A DNA stretch of 64,000 bases from Phyto melanocephala (GCA_941918925.1 OW799237.1:15481201-15545200); one strand, 5' to 3'. Counted from the first letter of the stretch, positions 12,538 through 25,629 are shown. Numbers and translations: made by a program. Notes: generated by a model from the letters alone, not told the origin.

Positions 12538-14560
12538 AAATTTAGCAATAACTGATCCATATGGATGGTTTTTGTTACGAACCTATGTATGCCACTATCA
12601 TTCCATTAGAAACGAGATATATTGGGCCAAACAAGAGCATAATCAGTGAATTGAATATTTCAATAGGTTACTTCCAGAATAGTTTTAGACCAAAAGCTGA
12701 AGATACGGCGCTAATAACGATTTGGCTTTAGTTTTACACCAGCTAATATTTTTCGCAGAGATAATTGATACGAATTCAATTTGTGCGTACTACGACCAAT
12801 GTACCTATTCGATTTTATTTTAATAGTATAGTCTACAGCAGTAAATTTTTCTTTACTGTCCCATAAATGATGCTTTTACATATTTATATTATTATTTAGA
12901 ATACACGAGATGCGATTCATAGCTAATCGAACTAGTCGTTCGGATAAACGATTGTGTCCACCAACCTCAATCGGAATAAAAAAAAAATTGATCTCTTTGC
13001 AAGCCTTGTTCTATAGTTGTTTATATTCATAACAGCAAATTAAAGAGTTGCCACATCTGACAACCATATGATTGTTAAATTCTTGCTATGCAACTGTTTT
13101 AAGTTTTGTAATACTTCAGAATGCCAAATCTTAGCACACATATTCTCTCGAGTGTTTCACAGGAGCCTGTCTTAGCGACTTTAAGTATTTCTTGTGCATA
13201 TACTAACCGTTTTCTCCCATTGCTTAATGCGTATTCAAGGAATTATTTATGTTTACGCGTATGTGTCTTTGTTTGTTTTCCACAGACCAACACACATATT
13301 TTGTTTGGTGTGCGGACCAACTCTTTATAACAATTTGATCTACATCATATGTAACAACATAGATGCATATAAACTTATTCATATGATGCATTATAATGAC
13401 TACCTGTGGTGTTTTTTACATCATTTCGCAGTAAATACTAAAGCAGCCGGTACAGCAGCAACAGCAGCTCTAGATTTTTATTAAGAATTTCTTTGTGGCA
13501 AATAAGAAATTGATGGTTTAGAATATTTGATCGTGTTATGATACTGTTCCTTATGTTGGGTGTTATTGTGTGCGTTATATTATTAAATCTTTTGCAAATA
13601 TATGTGAGCTTCTTTCTATATATAGAGAAATGAAAACTTCCTTAATAATAAAACTGTATTTAAAACGACAGTTCATAAATCATAATTTAGACATGGTTTG
13701 ATTATGAAATTTACCAGCTAATATTTATTAGCATGGGTGTACAATGCACCATGCACCAACATGTATGGGCATGTACGTACATATGTGCATGTAAATTTTA
13801 ATTGTATGTGTGGAAATATTTTTTGCACCTAGAAAAACAGTCATCATCAATTAATATGCAGGTGGTATGACTTTTAAAGTATAATGAATTTATATTAGCA
13901 ATAACTCTTAGTAACTTGGTAAACTTTGAATGGACGAAATGTTGCTAAAGGTGTGTTTGTATGGAAGAGAGTACAGCTAACAAACTATAATATCATTGTT
14001 ACTAGGAGGTATAATGCCATTAAATGTGGTTTTAAATTTTAAAAATTTTTTTATGGAGCCTTAACCTGTTTGGGATATTCTTGAACCCTCATAATTAGCC
14101 TGAGTTTTCATTATACTGAGAAAAATATATTAAACAAAGGATATAGCGGTTGTATTGAGCCGAGAATTTAAATTTTCCACTACTTTAAACTCTTAATGAT
14201 CGCAAGGTTTATGTAGTATGACTTTGGATAAAATGCTAAAAAATTCAAAGGTTCTAAATTTCACCAATATTGCGAATAATTATATGAATATTGGAATTCT
14301 AAAATATGATTAATCCGATTCAGTTGCGGTTCTCTCATGCCCGCATTCAGTAAAACAAAAATTAAATACATTTTTTTCTCTAATAGAACTAATTTTTTTT
14401 TAATTGAAATTAAAGTCCTCAGGATATTAGTGCAAATTAAAATTTTATTTACTAAAAAAACATTATTTTACAAGAGCTTTTTTGTATTGATTAATGACTT
14501 TATTGCTTTTCAAAATATTCTTTTTTTAACCCAATACATTTTTGCATATGTGAGGACCAA
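12538..14560. other. No recognised gene
   Basis: AT-rich sequence. The overlapping open frames at 13121-13484 match no known family. A short region rich in cat/atg words (13730-13800) is simple sequence. Confidence 0.5.
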
Positions 14561-14579
14561 TTTTTAACGCAGTTTTTCC

Positions 14580-14900
14580 ATTCCGATTGAAGTATCTCCA
14601 AAACATGAATTTTAAATGACCTTTGTAGAGTTTTGCTCATCTTAGAAGACCCACACATTCAACTGCTGTTTCCTTTATCGCTCTTACGCATAGATTCAGG
14701 TTAGCTGTCATGAGGTCATACAAATGCTTTAATCATCGCGATTGTATTTTTTCTTACGACCAATTGACACGAGTCGTTTTTAAGCGATTGTAAAATTATG
14801 TGGGATCCAAAGCGTACAAATCTCTTTTAGAGCCAAATGTTCATGCATTATTGAATGTATACTGGTGCCACTCTAACTTATGGTTGCCTTAGTTTCACGA
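14580..14900 (-). pseudogene. Decayed mariner transposase fragment
   Basis: Read on the minus strand, 14844-14796 gives HEHLALKEICTLWIPHN, the mariner segment just before the catalytic core. After frame breaks, 14673-14645 gives KQQLNVWVF, corresponding to the 'K.QS.VWVF' motif that follows the first catalytic aspartate region. The expected GDESW motif between them is destroyed. Several stops are present and no terminal repeats were found. It is an old remnant, distinct from the other mariners in this window. Confidence 0.6.
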
Positions 14901-15928
14901 TGAGCTAGATAGAATCTTGTAGTATAATTCCACGCACAACATTAATAGCGGAAATCAGCCTTCGTTGCAAACACTAAAATTACATTTCCAACACAAGCAC
15001 TTATTTCTAATACTAAAAATAGTTGGATACTTTCAAAAGCAACGTTTGCAATAGAATATATACTAGAATTGCAAGATCTGCAACATGTGCATGATCTGTT
15101 TACAATGAAGGGTGATTTCCGCTAATGATTTCGGAAAATTAACAACGTTAAGTGAACAACACAGAGGAAAAACATTAACGGTTGTGAGTACCACAATTGT
15201 TGTCAGTCGCTTAGTTCAGTTGTGATAGTAGAATGTTGCGGTTGTAACTATCGATATTCGCTTTGGAATATTAATATGAATATTACCACAAAAGAACAGT
15301 TAGATGGGAGGACCGAACCATGTGATTGTCAATGAATTTAAGTTTCTCTTTTCTGGATGCGGACACGATAGAATTAAGTTAACATCGAAGAATTAACTAC
15401 TGGTCCTTGATGGTGCTTCATCAACGCTCTGTTGTTGTAAAAAAATAATCTTAGGAAAACCTTTACGATTTTATCCTATTTTTCTCCGCCATAATTTTTT
15501 CAAGTTTCTATAAACAACACAAATAGTTTACATTAATCAAGAGGTTCTCAGTACGCATTTTGTTAAAAATGTCAAACTTTCCTATAGGCAAATTAGTCGC
15601 CAGATTGCATCTTGATTTCTTGATATATAAAAACCATCGTATAAGACTAATTTGTATATCAGTATATGATATTCACAAACTAATAATATCTTTTAAAGGA
15701 TATTACAACAAAATTATAGTTTAATTTGTTTTAATTAATTTTAAATTTTTTAGAATCAAAAACAATATTTTGTCGCTTCTCTGACGTAACCGGTTATGAG
15801 ACAATTTTTAAAAAAATTTTTATTGCTCTATTTTGAACCTTAATTGGTCGTACATCTATCGACCAAAGCGTTTAAGGATATCTTTATTGGTTCGAAAATT
15901 AACAATAATCAGTATGAAATATAAACTT

Positions 15929-16084
15929 AAATTATTTAAGCTTGAGGTCTTTTAATTATTAAAAAAAATATCAGGAAATATATCCTGACGATGCTACACA
16001 ACGGAGTAGCGAAATATTGGAAGAATTAATAAAAATTAAAGATATTTTTTAATAACTAAAAGACCTTAAGCTTAAATAATTTTA
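15929..16084. repeat. Inverted repeat with 44-bp arms
   Basis: The left arm, 15929-15972 (aaattatttaagcttgaggt onward), pairs with 16041-16084 (gatattttttaataactaaa onward) with only a few mismatches. The 68-nt centre holds its own secondary structure, described in the next entry. There is no ORF and no neighbouring gene. Confidence 0.7.
15967..16018 (+). ncRNA. Hammerhead-ribozyme-like motif (degenerate)
   Basis: The parts of a hammerhead appear in order. A 5' strand aatat is followed by C at 15972, the expected cleavage position. A hairpin (tcagga...tcctga, 15971-15988) stands where stem I should be. The core box ctgacga (15985-15991) fits CUGANGA. Stem II is gctac/gtagc (15993-15997 with 16006-16010). 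The box gaaa (16011-16014) follows, then tatt, which with the last A pairs fully with aatat as stem III. Two departures weaken it: stem I overlaps the core box, and an extra U follows ctgacga. Such ribozymes are known in Penelope-like and other retroelements. Activity is uncertain. Confidence 0.45.
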
Positions 16085-19000
16085 GTTAATATTTCAATTA
16101 AAAAAAGGTCAAAAAACGAAATAATTATTAATAATCAGTATGTGTAAGTTTAATACTGTGAAGTAACTGTCTCCTGGACAGTTCGTTAAAAACGCATAGC
16201 TGAATTTGTTAGAGCAATGACGATTAATTTTTGTTTTTAAAAAATTTTATTTTTCAAAATTCAATACGATATTAAAATAATTTTTAATGTCAAATTTTAA
16301 AATCGAATTTAAATCTTTTGAAATTTTAATAAAAGTAGAACCAGAGTTTAGTAGTCAAAATTCTATAGTTTAATGTCTTATAATTAATGAAAGTTAAAAG
16401 TAAGTTGAAATTAATTATTACTCCCTATAAAATCTGAGTTCCTGCTAATTAAAATATTCATAAACGTTGTGCTAATTTAAGCAAACTTAACTAAATGCTT
16501 AATTTTTAGACCTTGAAAAATGTTCTTCTAAGCCGTTTACATAAATAACAACCCTAAATACTTTTTCTACTTATTTCCCAGTTTTCCTTAATCATCACAG
16601 AAGATCCGCTTAAAACAACACAAAACATAAAGAAGCAAGAAAGAGAAAACAAAGCGTTAAATTTACAAAACACTCCAACACATTCTCTAAGAAAAAAATT
16701 GGATGAATGTGTGTATTCGCGACAACAAAAAAATCACTTTCAAAAAGAAATTAATGAAGTGCATAATGCCACTTTAAAAGTGAACATACAAACAAACGAC
16801 CATAAAAATTCGTACCAACGAACGTATAAAATTAAGACTGAAATAAAAATCAGCAACATCAGTCTTCTTCATGCAAAGCGTATAAAGATTATGGGACGGG
16901 CGGTAGCTTAGTCTGCTGACTATAAAAACAAGAAACATATGTCACAGATTTGTTTTGCTTTCGGAAGCTGTGTTTCAGCAAATTTGCTTTATGTGTGTAC
17001 GGATGTGTAAAATAACATAATAAATGACAGTGTTATTACCCCTTCTGTTGGATTTGGTGTGCATTAACTGGGTGGCAACATTATGCAAAAATGTATCGTG
17101 TCTTTTTGGTATTAAGACTTAAAACAAAGATGTATAGAAGAAGATGGAATAATATTAACAAAATCCCATAAAATAATGATGTATTTTCTTTAAATTTAAC
17201 ACATACATACAATTTTTGACTGTTTTGGAGGCTGCTTAAAAAAGTCAAAAAGAAAAAAAAACTAAAAGAACATATTATTTGACAGCTACGTTTTGTTTTA
17301 TTAGGTATTTAACATTTAACACATGAAATGAGTGAGCAAGTAAAATTTTTGTATAAGAAATCGCAAGAAATGTAATAAGCAGCTCAAGAACAAGTAAGAG
17401 GAAATTATAATCGTATCAAAAGCTTAAAACGGGATATTAGAGGAATACACTATAACCGGCATTAAAAAGAAAATTTATCATGATAATGTAATTTATTAAG
17501 TGATATATGCCAGTATAATAGTCAGTATAAGACAATGCTTATTATTTAGTTATATACGTGGCTAGCTAGAATGTAACTAATTTGGAAGTTCTAAGTTCTA
17601 GTCACTTTTTCAAAGAGGTCTAAGCAAGAGTGACTTACAAGTCACACAATTGACAACCTAAAAAAATATGCGCCTGCCGGAATAGCTTCCTTCGATTGTG
17701 GTCATAGCACTAGCTTCAAAACAATACGTTCAAACATTGTAAATGATTCTCAAAGGACCATCTTAACTGTTGTTAAGAGGTATACGATTAATCAGCCAAA
17801 AAGCGGATCTTTAATTTTTGATGGAGGTCTAAACACCTATAAGAAATTTTGTTGAAAAGCAACGGCACCCAAAGACATTGTCTAAATTTCGCCACAAAAT
17901 TAAGTATTTGAAATTTAACTATCTGTCTCTTGTATATTGCAACCACCCATGAATTCAGATAGGACTGTGACTAGCCGTAAGCTTAACCTTAAATTTATGG
18001 CGCCTTGCAGCTTCCCTACAGAGGAGACGTACAAGTGGTGAAGTTTTTGGAGACAAATTAACTAGACCATTTAAAGAAATAACGAGTTAACAAAAAAGTC
18101 GACTAACTGACGCTCAGTGACATGCCGAGTAGTAATTTTTTAAAATATGTTAAAAGTAAGCCTTTACCATATTTGTGGACCCAAAGTATTGGTTATGTCT
18201 CTTCTTACCGTTGACATAACTTTCTTACCATTCTGAATTTCAAAGAAATGGATAGAGAAGTTTTTCTTTATCTTCCTCATTCCTCAGTTGGCCAATTTTG
18301 CTTAATGATATGCTTATTGAGTCATAAATGAGCCTCAAAATTAAACAGAATTTGGAAAAGTTTCCTTACGGTAACCTGAAACATGATTTCCGAAAAATAT
18401 TTGTACAATATTCAAGATCTGGGGCGGCACTAGGCGAGACAGAATAAGAAGGCGAACAAACTAGTAGTCAGATCTGGCAGTCTTATGATAGTCAAATTCA
18501 TATATGAAAATAGAACCCCTAGAAAATAATTGTATTAGACTAAACTTCTTGAGAATAAAACCTTTACGATAATTAGTTAATATTTAAAATAAACCATTTT
18601 TATCTTGTTTTATTATTTTTATTGTCAGTATAAGAGTTTTCATTAACCTTAAATATTATTTTTATTAGTATAAGAGTTCGTGTTTTTCGTAGCAACTACA
18701 ACTTGTTATACTTAAGTTATAATAGCTGATCTTGGTAGTTCATTTGTGTAAGGGTTTTCAAAGTCGTTGTCTACTTATTAAAAGTTTTAAAAATATAAAT
18801 AACATGCCGCTTTCTTGTTATTACTTTTATAACATTTGCAACGACATATTGATTAATTAAAATTTTATGCCCATTTATTATAATTATTTTTGAAACATGT
18901 TTTGTGGTCAACTGCATTTTAAACACAAATTATTACTTATTACTGATGTTAAACGCAACAAGAGATTAACGTAACTAATAAATATTTATGTGTTTTTTTT

Positions 19001-22000
19001 AAAGAAGAAAAGAAATTAAAGGAAAGGTATTGTTTTAAGGGCGAGAGAAAGGACAACAAGGAGCTTAACATTAAGGTCAGAATATGTAAAGAATCTTAAA
19101 AAAGTTACTACTTAATACCAATTTTAAGGCTAACTAATGATAATACGAAAATAGTCTTTAATATAAGAAAATATATAACTATTTTAAATTCATATATGGA
19201 AATGGTACTTTTTAAAGGTGGTAATTTGAACTGAAATCAAAATATTAGTGTAGGATACCTGCAATGTACAGCTCAGTTAAAAGCTATTAAATAAATTCAA
19301 ATAAAGATATTTGGATTAAATGTTCAAGTACAAAATAACACAAAATATTTTCATTTTTAAAATATAAGCTAACTTATATAAGAATTTTCTTTATATTACT
19401 AACGGAGCTATATAGATCCAAACAGCTCCATTAATACCATTTAATTAAAAACAGTTTTGAAGTAAAAAAATTTGTTGTTGTTATTATTCAAAAATCTTCA
19501 AATTTCTAACAAAATTATGTTATATAACGATTTTTCAATTTTCCATAATTTAAGTGATATTGCTGCGATTTAGCATTAGCATCGAAATTTCGAACATAAA
19601 ATTTTTTTTAATTTTTGCAATTTGACAAAAGTATTTATAAAAACAAGGTGCCTTTAAAATCATCATACAAATTTCAATGATTGATTTTCGAATTTTTTAA
19701 AATTAATTATAATTAATAATTCTGATTATTTTATGCTTTTTCGAAATTAAATTCGAAATTTCGAACATTGAACATTTTTAATATTTAATATATATTTTTA
19801 AATATATAGAAAAACTAATATGCCTTTAAAATTTTGTCAAACATTTTAATTTTCGAATTTCGAAATATTAAAAAAGTTTAGAAAATTTTTTGAATAACGA
19901 ACAAATTACGAATATGAAGGCTTGATTAAAAGTAGTGATGGCAATGATAATGATGTATAAATAAATGACGAGTTTTATCATGAGGATTTTGGGTTGTAGA
20001 GTAAAATTTATGAGTGAGATACTACGACATGGTTGGGTCGGCAATTGAAGAGCAACCTCTGACTTATAGCATCGTCAGTTCGATATATAAGGTATTGGTT
20101 GTGTTTACGTTTATGTTCGGATCCGACGTAAGGGTTGGGACCTCCTGAAATTTCAATAATAGCCGGTGATCTCGTCAAGTCAACCGCAAGTAACAGTTAA
20201 ATGGTCGTTTATGTTACGCCCAGTGAGGTTTCCGTCTAGGCTTTTCAAGGCGATATCTCAGGCAGGTTCGAAACCTCTCACTAGCCACGCATCCGATAAG
20301 AAAAAAAAGAACCCAAAAACAACTACATCAAATACTATAACAAACTCCACCATACGAAAAATTCACGAGAGATATATGTTTACTCTCGAATTTCCCCAAC
20401 CAACCATTAATGAGTTAAATGAGCATAAAAATTAATTTTGTAAGTTCAAATTAATAATAACATTCAACTTAGATTAATTAATATCCCTACCATAGATAGA
20501 TGTCCGTTGTTTTCCCCAAATTTTTAACAACATTTTCAAATAACTTTCCAATGCAACGCCACACTTCATATTTAAGAACATCTTTTTGGAATTTTGCTCT
20601 TATAAACCTAGTGCTTTCTGTGCCATTCTTAAAAAAATGTACGGCGTCATGAAATCAAAAAGTACAGGAAGGCATATTCCAAATCGATAAATTACGTCAA
20701 AGGGAAATTTATCACAAAACAACTGAATTTTTTTAATGCTCTGTAACTGTAGCACTGATCGGTTTTCACAAATTAGCAGCAATTTGCGGGCGCAGTTATT
20801 TTTGTTGGATGCAGTGGTTTGTTTGAGTACTTTTGAAGTACCTTGTCACCCTAATATATGACAACTTTGTTCACTTAAATAATTAAATATTTGAAATAGA
20901 GCCTCATTAAAAAGACTTCTAGGGTTAAATGCGTTATTTTCGTTTATATATTTAAAAGCACAACTTACAGATAATCTGTGCATGCAACTCAGTTGACTTT
21001 AATTCATGAACGAGTTAAACTTTATAATCTTTAAGTTTAAGATCGTTTTGTACAACTGTTTCTGACGATGTCTTAATATTATACATGTAAATGGAATTCA
21101 GCAATTGTTGTAAGCAACAAAAAAAGTTAAAGAATTTTTTAATATTTTACATGCCGCTTACATTAGCCCTTTACTGTACAGCTGCTACGATTGTCTTACT
21201 ACTCATTATTTTGATCTATTGTTAGCATCTGTCAGACTACGTGTCTTCGAAATTTGTACTAATTACGGCAAACAGTTTGCCGAATTAAAGAAAGCGACAC
21301 AGGAATATTTCCTAAATTTTTTATAAAGTTTTCACTATTGTAAACATTATTGCATGCGGGTATAGCGTTCTTTGGTGACAATTTCCTAAGATTATAGCAA
21401 CTACAATGATGGAAGCTCAGTTCTCGTCATTTCATTATTTGACAGTCATAAGTCTAAGTTTAAACTAATTATAAATTTTATTATATTTTCTCCTTAATTT
21501 TTATAAAATATTCCTAAAGCGTTCAAATCATATAGTTTTCACAACTTATATTACACTAAATATGCGAGTATAATATATTTTTATTACTTTTACCACGGCA
21601 CAATAAAAGTAATAATTCTTTTATTACCACCACCATCGCAGCCATAAAAATATCAATATATCCTGTTTTTTGTTGCAATTATTATCTTAAGGATTTTTAA
21701 AACGTACTTAAATCAATATTCACTCATGGTTCAGATTTAATAGTTAAATTCCAATTAACGGTTATTGCAGCTGTTACAAATTTTATTACTCTTATACTCA
21801 GTCACTCCTTACTCGCTCAAATTCACAACAACACAATACAGCTATTTTTAATTGTACGCACAGTTTTTCCTAACCATTCCTAAAAACACTCACTGCAGTT
21901 TAAAGGCCCAAAAGTAGAAATAAACCTTTTAAAAAGCCCAGGATTTCAATATCTAATGAACCACTACTGAATATTAATTACTTGGTTTGTGGATCGTAAA

Positions 22001-22590
22001 ACAAGACAATTTAGAAAAATTCATTCATTAATATTTAAAAGAAAATATGTTGGTGACTCCTTCTTAGAATCGTGTTAACTTGGATAACTGAATTTAGTGT
22101 GTTTATTTTTGTTTTAATGACGGAAACTGTGTGTGGTAGTGGGAGATGATTGTTTGGTAGATGGTGTTAAAAATTGTTATCTATATATTCAAGATTTTAA
22201 TCTATGTGTTGCAAGTTTTGTTAGTATACGTTTACAATGAACGTATGTACGTGAGGTATTTTTGTAAAGGAAATTAGTTTGTTACACTTGTTGTTTTTCT
22301 TAGATTTTATTCGAGATTTTAGGATTACAAGCAGTGTTTCAACGAGGATGTTAAATTCTCAGAAACTTTTGAAAACTCTAAAATAAAGTTATTTTAGATG
22401 ATACTTAATAAACAGGAAATAGTAATTTAATTAGAGAGAGACTGATAGTAATGATCTCTGATGGCCAAGATTTTCTTAAGGTTTTGCTAAAATCAATGTT
22501 ATAAAATAAAATTTTATATCTAATCAAACCATTGGTAGTGAAGGTGGGTAAACTTGAGTTTGTCAATTCTTATGTGACACAGGAAAATAT
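16085..22590. other. No recognised gene; AT-rich DNA
   Basis: The open frame at 16699-16911 (70 codons) is lysine- and asparagine-rich and unlike any family I know. 17640-18120 and 20020-20330 have more balanced composition and may be old elements. 20266-20276 (ggttcgaaacc) matches a pol III B-box, but no convincing A-box was seen. The small frame at 20166-20435 is not recognised. Confidence 0.45.
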
Positions 22591-22743
22591 AGCATATATT
22601 TATACCCTGTGACTTTCAGGTCCATCTGTCTGTTGAAAAAATTCTTACGCCTAAACTATCAACTAAATAAATTTTAATTCGCGTAACATTTTTAGAAATT
22701 TGATATGAAATTAAAAAAAAAAAATCAATAAATGAAAACTACT

Positions 22744-22795
22744 AACAGTACTATATTTGGCCATGCCAAATCTGCAAATACCCTTTACCATGTTG
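22744..22795 (-). mobile_element. 3' end fragment of a DINE-1-like repeat
   Basis: Read on the minus strand it gives a terminal 'gggtatttgcagatttggc' run-in, the hairpin atttggcatggccaaat, then a tagtactgtt end. This is the same order as the other 3' termini. A possible 5' scrap (tttataccctgtgac, ctgtctgttgaaa) lies at 22600-22640 on the plus strand. Confidence 0.5.
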
Positions 22796-23152
22796 TGCAT
22801 TGGTACAGTGACCATAGCGTAACTTAGGCTAGATTTCAGATTTCACGTTATACGTCTTTATTATTAGTTTTATTATTTTTTTATTTTATTACTTTCAATG
22901 TCATATGTGATTTTGAATTTTGATTTTTTTTTCTTATATATCATTAGCATACATGGTCATACTGCATTGCTTTTTTACTACAGCAAGCGTTTCAGTAATC
23001 TGTATATGCTTACTGGCAATGAAATATAATTTTCATTACCAGTAAATTTTTACTGATTAATGAAAGAAAAAATCAGTATTCAGTAAAGTTTGCTGATTAC
23101 TGAAAGAAAAAAATTAGTATGCAGTAAATTTTACTAATTACTGGAAAAAATT

Positions 23153-23182
23153 TCAGTAATCAGTAAAATTTACTGATTACTG
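23153..23182. repeat. Near-perfect palindrome in hAT subterminal region
   Basis: The run cagtaatcagtaaa followed by tttactgattactg pairs end to end across a two-base centre. Related half-sites recur through 22990-23195 and at 24690-24800. Confidence 0.75.
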
Positions 23183-23293
23183 AAAATTGAGTAACGATTA
23201 CGTATTTTTTTTTTTGACAAGCTTAAAGCCTTTCGGGTTTAGAACAAGAAATATTGGTAAATTTAAAAATTTGTTGAATAAAGATAAAAGATT

Positions 23294-23860
23294 TTAAATA
23301 TTATTGACTTTTCTTATTACAAGCATTTCAAAATTTGTATCACTGAGTTTTTGTCTTCTGGAACGATTCACAATCTCAGCGAAAGAAAACAATCTTTCTA
23401 CAGGAGCAGACGAAGGCAAAGGAGTATTGTATATCAAAAACACTTTTTTAATAGCACTGTGATTATGCAGACAATTTATGCTAGTGTCTTGTTCGGCCAG
23501 GTACAAAATTATTTCCTGAAGATAGTTTGCCAAGTCACCTGAATAAATAGTTATGCCCGCATCTGTTTAAGAAAATAGGATAAGCATGTGAATAATAAAT
23601 AAAAAAATTTATAGGAAAATAAGATGCAAAACGTTCCCATTACTTTCTTCTCCAAAAACTAAAATTGATTTTTGCGGTCTTTGAGGCAAAGCACGACTTT
23701 CAATTGTGGGTATATTTCCATATTTTACAACAAATGTATTAAACACTTTCTTAACCTCTTCTTCTGTTTTCCCCGTTGCCGTTTCTAAAAGTGGTTTTAG
23801 AACCCTTAGCTTTATTTCAGGTATTGTTTTTTGCGCAATAATGGCATCCCAAGTGTCAGG
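23294..23860 (-). pseudogene. hAT transposase, C-terminal part, with a probable intron
   Basis: The minus-strand exon 23562-23294 ends the protein and contains the hAT dimerisation signature: PLPSSAPVERLFSFAEIVNR, then RRQKLSDTNFEMLV. Upstream, 23860-23644 is open in frame and reads DTWDAIIAQKTIPEIKLR, then LETATGKTEEEVKKVFN and so on. The two are separated by 81 bp (23643-23563) that begin gtaatg and end ttaaacag. Removing this stretch joins the frames exactly. A further acceptor-like attccag precedes 23860. In hAT enzymes this C-terminal region holds the last catalytic glutamate and the dimer interface. The rest of the protein is absent or disrupted by the DINE-like insertion, so the copy is dead. 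Confidence 0.7.
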
Positions 23861-23972
23861 CTGGAATGTACATTAGGTCCGTTCATCTGTTCCTTTGTTT
23901 TATATGCATATCGGAATTTCATTTTATTAACGTTTATTGAGTACAAAAATTCTTACAGTTTTATAATTCTTG

Positions 23973-24652
23973 TTTTTTTATAGCCTTCACCTGTGGTGTA
24001 CAAGGGTATATATAGCTTTGTCGTTCCGTTTGTAATTTCTACAATATTATTTCCGACCCCATAAAGTATATATTTTTTGAAAGCTTATGAATAGAGAAGT
24101 CGATTAAGCCCTGACCATCTGTCCGTCTGTCCGTGTGTTGGTTGAAATCAACTTTTAGAAGCAACTATATGATCCTCAGATCTCTTTATGGTATCAATCT
24201 CTTGAAAATATACAGAAATGAATCGCTGTTGAAATTCAGCACAATCGCCCCATAACTTTCTGAGATATGAGCAAAAAACCACGAACACCTCGTTTTTTTT
24301 TTCACAATTACAACAACAACCTACTGGTTAAAGTAAACGTGGCATCGAATTCCACCTGAGCCAAAAAAATTTATTTTATTTTATTTAATATATTATTTAT
24401 ATTTTATTTTTTTTATATTTTTTTTAACATTTTTAAAAAAATTTTTAAAAAATTTTTTAAAATTTTTTTTTAATTTTTCTTTTATTTTTTTTTGTAACGT
24501 TTTTATTATTTTTTTTATTTTTAAAATATTTTTTTTTTGTAATTTTTTTTTTATATGAGATGAATGGTGATACAAACAATTGTTATAACTACACGTTGTG
24601 AAGGGTATATAAGATTCGGTACGGCCGAATATAGCACTGTTACTTGTTTTTT
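23973..24652 (+). mobile_element. DINE-1-like repeat, copy E (near-complete, ~680 bp)
   Basis: The 5' end is gttttttta tagccttcac with a short hairpin (cctgtggtgtacaaggg). It is followed by 'gaccccataaagtatata', a gtcgattaagcc block, ctgtccgtctgtccg, a poly-T/A tract (24365-24555), gtgaagggtatataag, hairpin attcggtacggccgaat and gcactgttacttgtttttt. It is the shortest apparently full-length copy here and the best reference for the family's consensus. It sits inside the hAT remnant, so it is the younger of the two. The minus-strand lysine-rich frame over 24393-24575 is only the T tract read backwards. Confidence 0.7.
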
Positions 24653-24900
24653 GTATGTATAGGTAGTAAAAACCTCCCGATATTGCATTCTTATCAGTAA
24701 TCAGTAAAATTTAATGATGACTGATTTTTTTCAGTATTCAGTAAACTTTACTGATTACTGAATTTTTGTTTCAGTAATCAGTAAAAATATACTGAAAAAA
24801 ACATACTGAAGAACCCATCAAATAATTATGAAATAACGTTATGTACGTACATATGTATTAATAATTTGAAAATAATTTAAAAACAATAAAACTTTTTTTT

Positions 24901-24960
24901 TCACCCGAGGTTCGAACTAGTTTCCCTTGGTTCTGCAGTTTAGTAATATAACCACTATTA
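24901..24960 (-). repeat. tRNA-like (possible SINE) fragment
   Basis: On the minus strand the run tagtggttatattactaaac resembles a tRNA D-arm/A-box. agttcgaacctcg, 40 bases later, fits a pol III B-box. No acceptor stem closes, so it is not a functional tRNA. It may be a SINE head or a tRNA pseudogene. Confidence 0.35.
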
Positions 24961-25029
24961 TATTTATTATGATTTTATCCACACATCCCATTTTAAAATT
25001 ATAAATTGTGTTTATGTATGTATGTATCG

Positions 25030-25205
25030 AAAAAAAAAAATAAATTTGTGTCTCAACTGGTATTCGAACATAATACTTACGTTCATCCAGTTTGTATTAA
25101 AGTGTTGTGAAAAGCTCGCTTAGCTTTTTCGTCATATCTCAATTGTTTATGGACCGATTTTCAATGCCGATATTTGGATATTTTTGTAACATTAATATTA
25201 AGGTT
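25030..25205 (-). mobile_element. Internal fragment of a DINE-1-like repeat
   Basis: On the minus strand it reads 'atcggtccataaacaattga' then gatatgacgaaaaagc, the internal segment seen at 630-660 and 25770-25800 on the plus strand. It is followed by 'aaactggatgaacgtaag' and ttcgaataccag, matching 25835-25860. Neither terminus is preserved. Confidence 0.5.
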
Positions 25206-25629
25206 TCAAAAAATCATTAGTGATACTTTGAAAACTTTTCTAAATTTAAAACTTGAAAGCAAATTTTGTGTAGACCAATTTTTATATAATCTTGATGAAT
25301 CAAAAATTTTTTTATAAATACGGGAAATCATACGGGAAAGAAAGATAATTCAATAAATTAAATAGTAGAAGTTTGTATGGCCTAGAAGCCATATTTAATA
25401 AATAAATAAATTTACCTAATAATAATTTAGAGTGAGATATTTAAAAAAAACATAAAAGTTGAAACAAAAATAGAAAATTTTATAAGTAAATTACTTTTGT
25501 CGTGTTCTCCATTCAATTAAAGTAGATATACTTAAGTAATAAAGTGCCGTTATTCTGTCAAAGTTTTTGCTTATGCTTAGCAATGAAAATTGCTATGTGG
25601 AGACCCAGCGTAAAAGGCTTCAATAATCT

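Larger units (their letters stand above)
22985..24810 (-). mobile_element. hAT transposon remnant
   Basis: Both ends carry clusters of the motif tactgattactga and its complement: 22990-23195 on the left and 24690-24800 on the right. Such clustered subterminal motifs are typical of hAT transposase binding sites. Between them lies transposase coding sequence on the minus strand (23294-23860). A DINE-like copy (23973-24652) interrupts the upstream half. Exact terminal repeats and an 8-bp target duplication could not be fixed by eye. Confidence 0.65.

Noticed and set aside
15000..15430. Possible Tc1-type transposase scraps (around 14995-15055 and 15336-15420)
   Set aside because: Only loose resemblance after allowing several frame changes; not enough to call.
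16890..16920. tRNA-like 'ggtagcttagtctgctgac' A-box word
   Set aside because: No B-box at the right distance and no cloverleaf closes.
17640..18060. Possible decayed transposase N-terminus
   Set aside because: A few residues resemble a Tc1 helix-turn-helix and linker, but frames are short and the match is weak.
24393..24575. Lysine-rich minus-strand open frame
   Set aside because: It is the T-rich middle of a DINE-like repeat read backwards; composition alone explains it.
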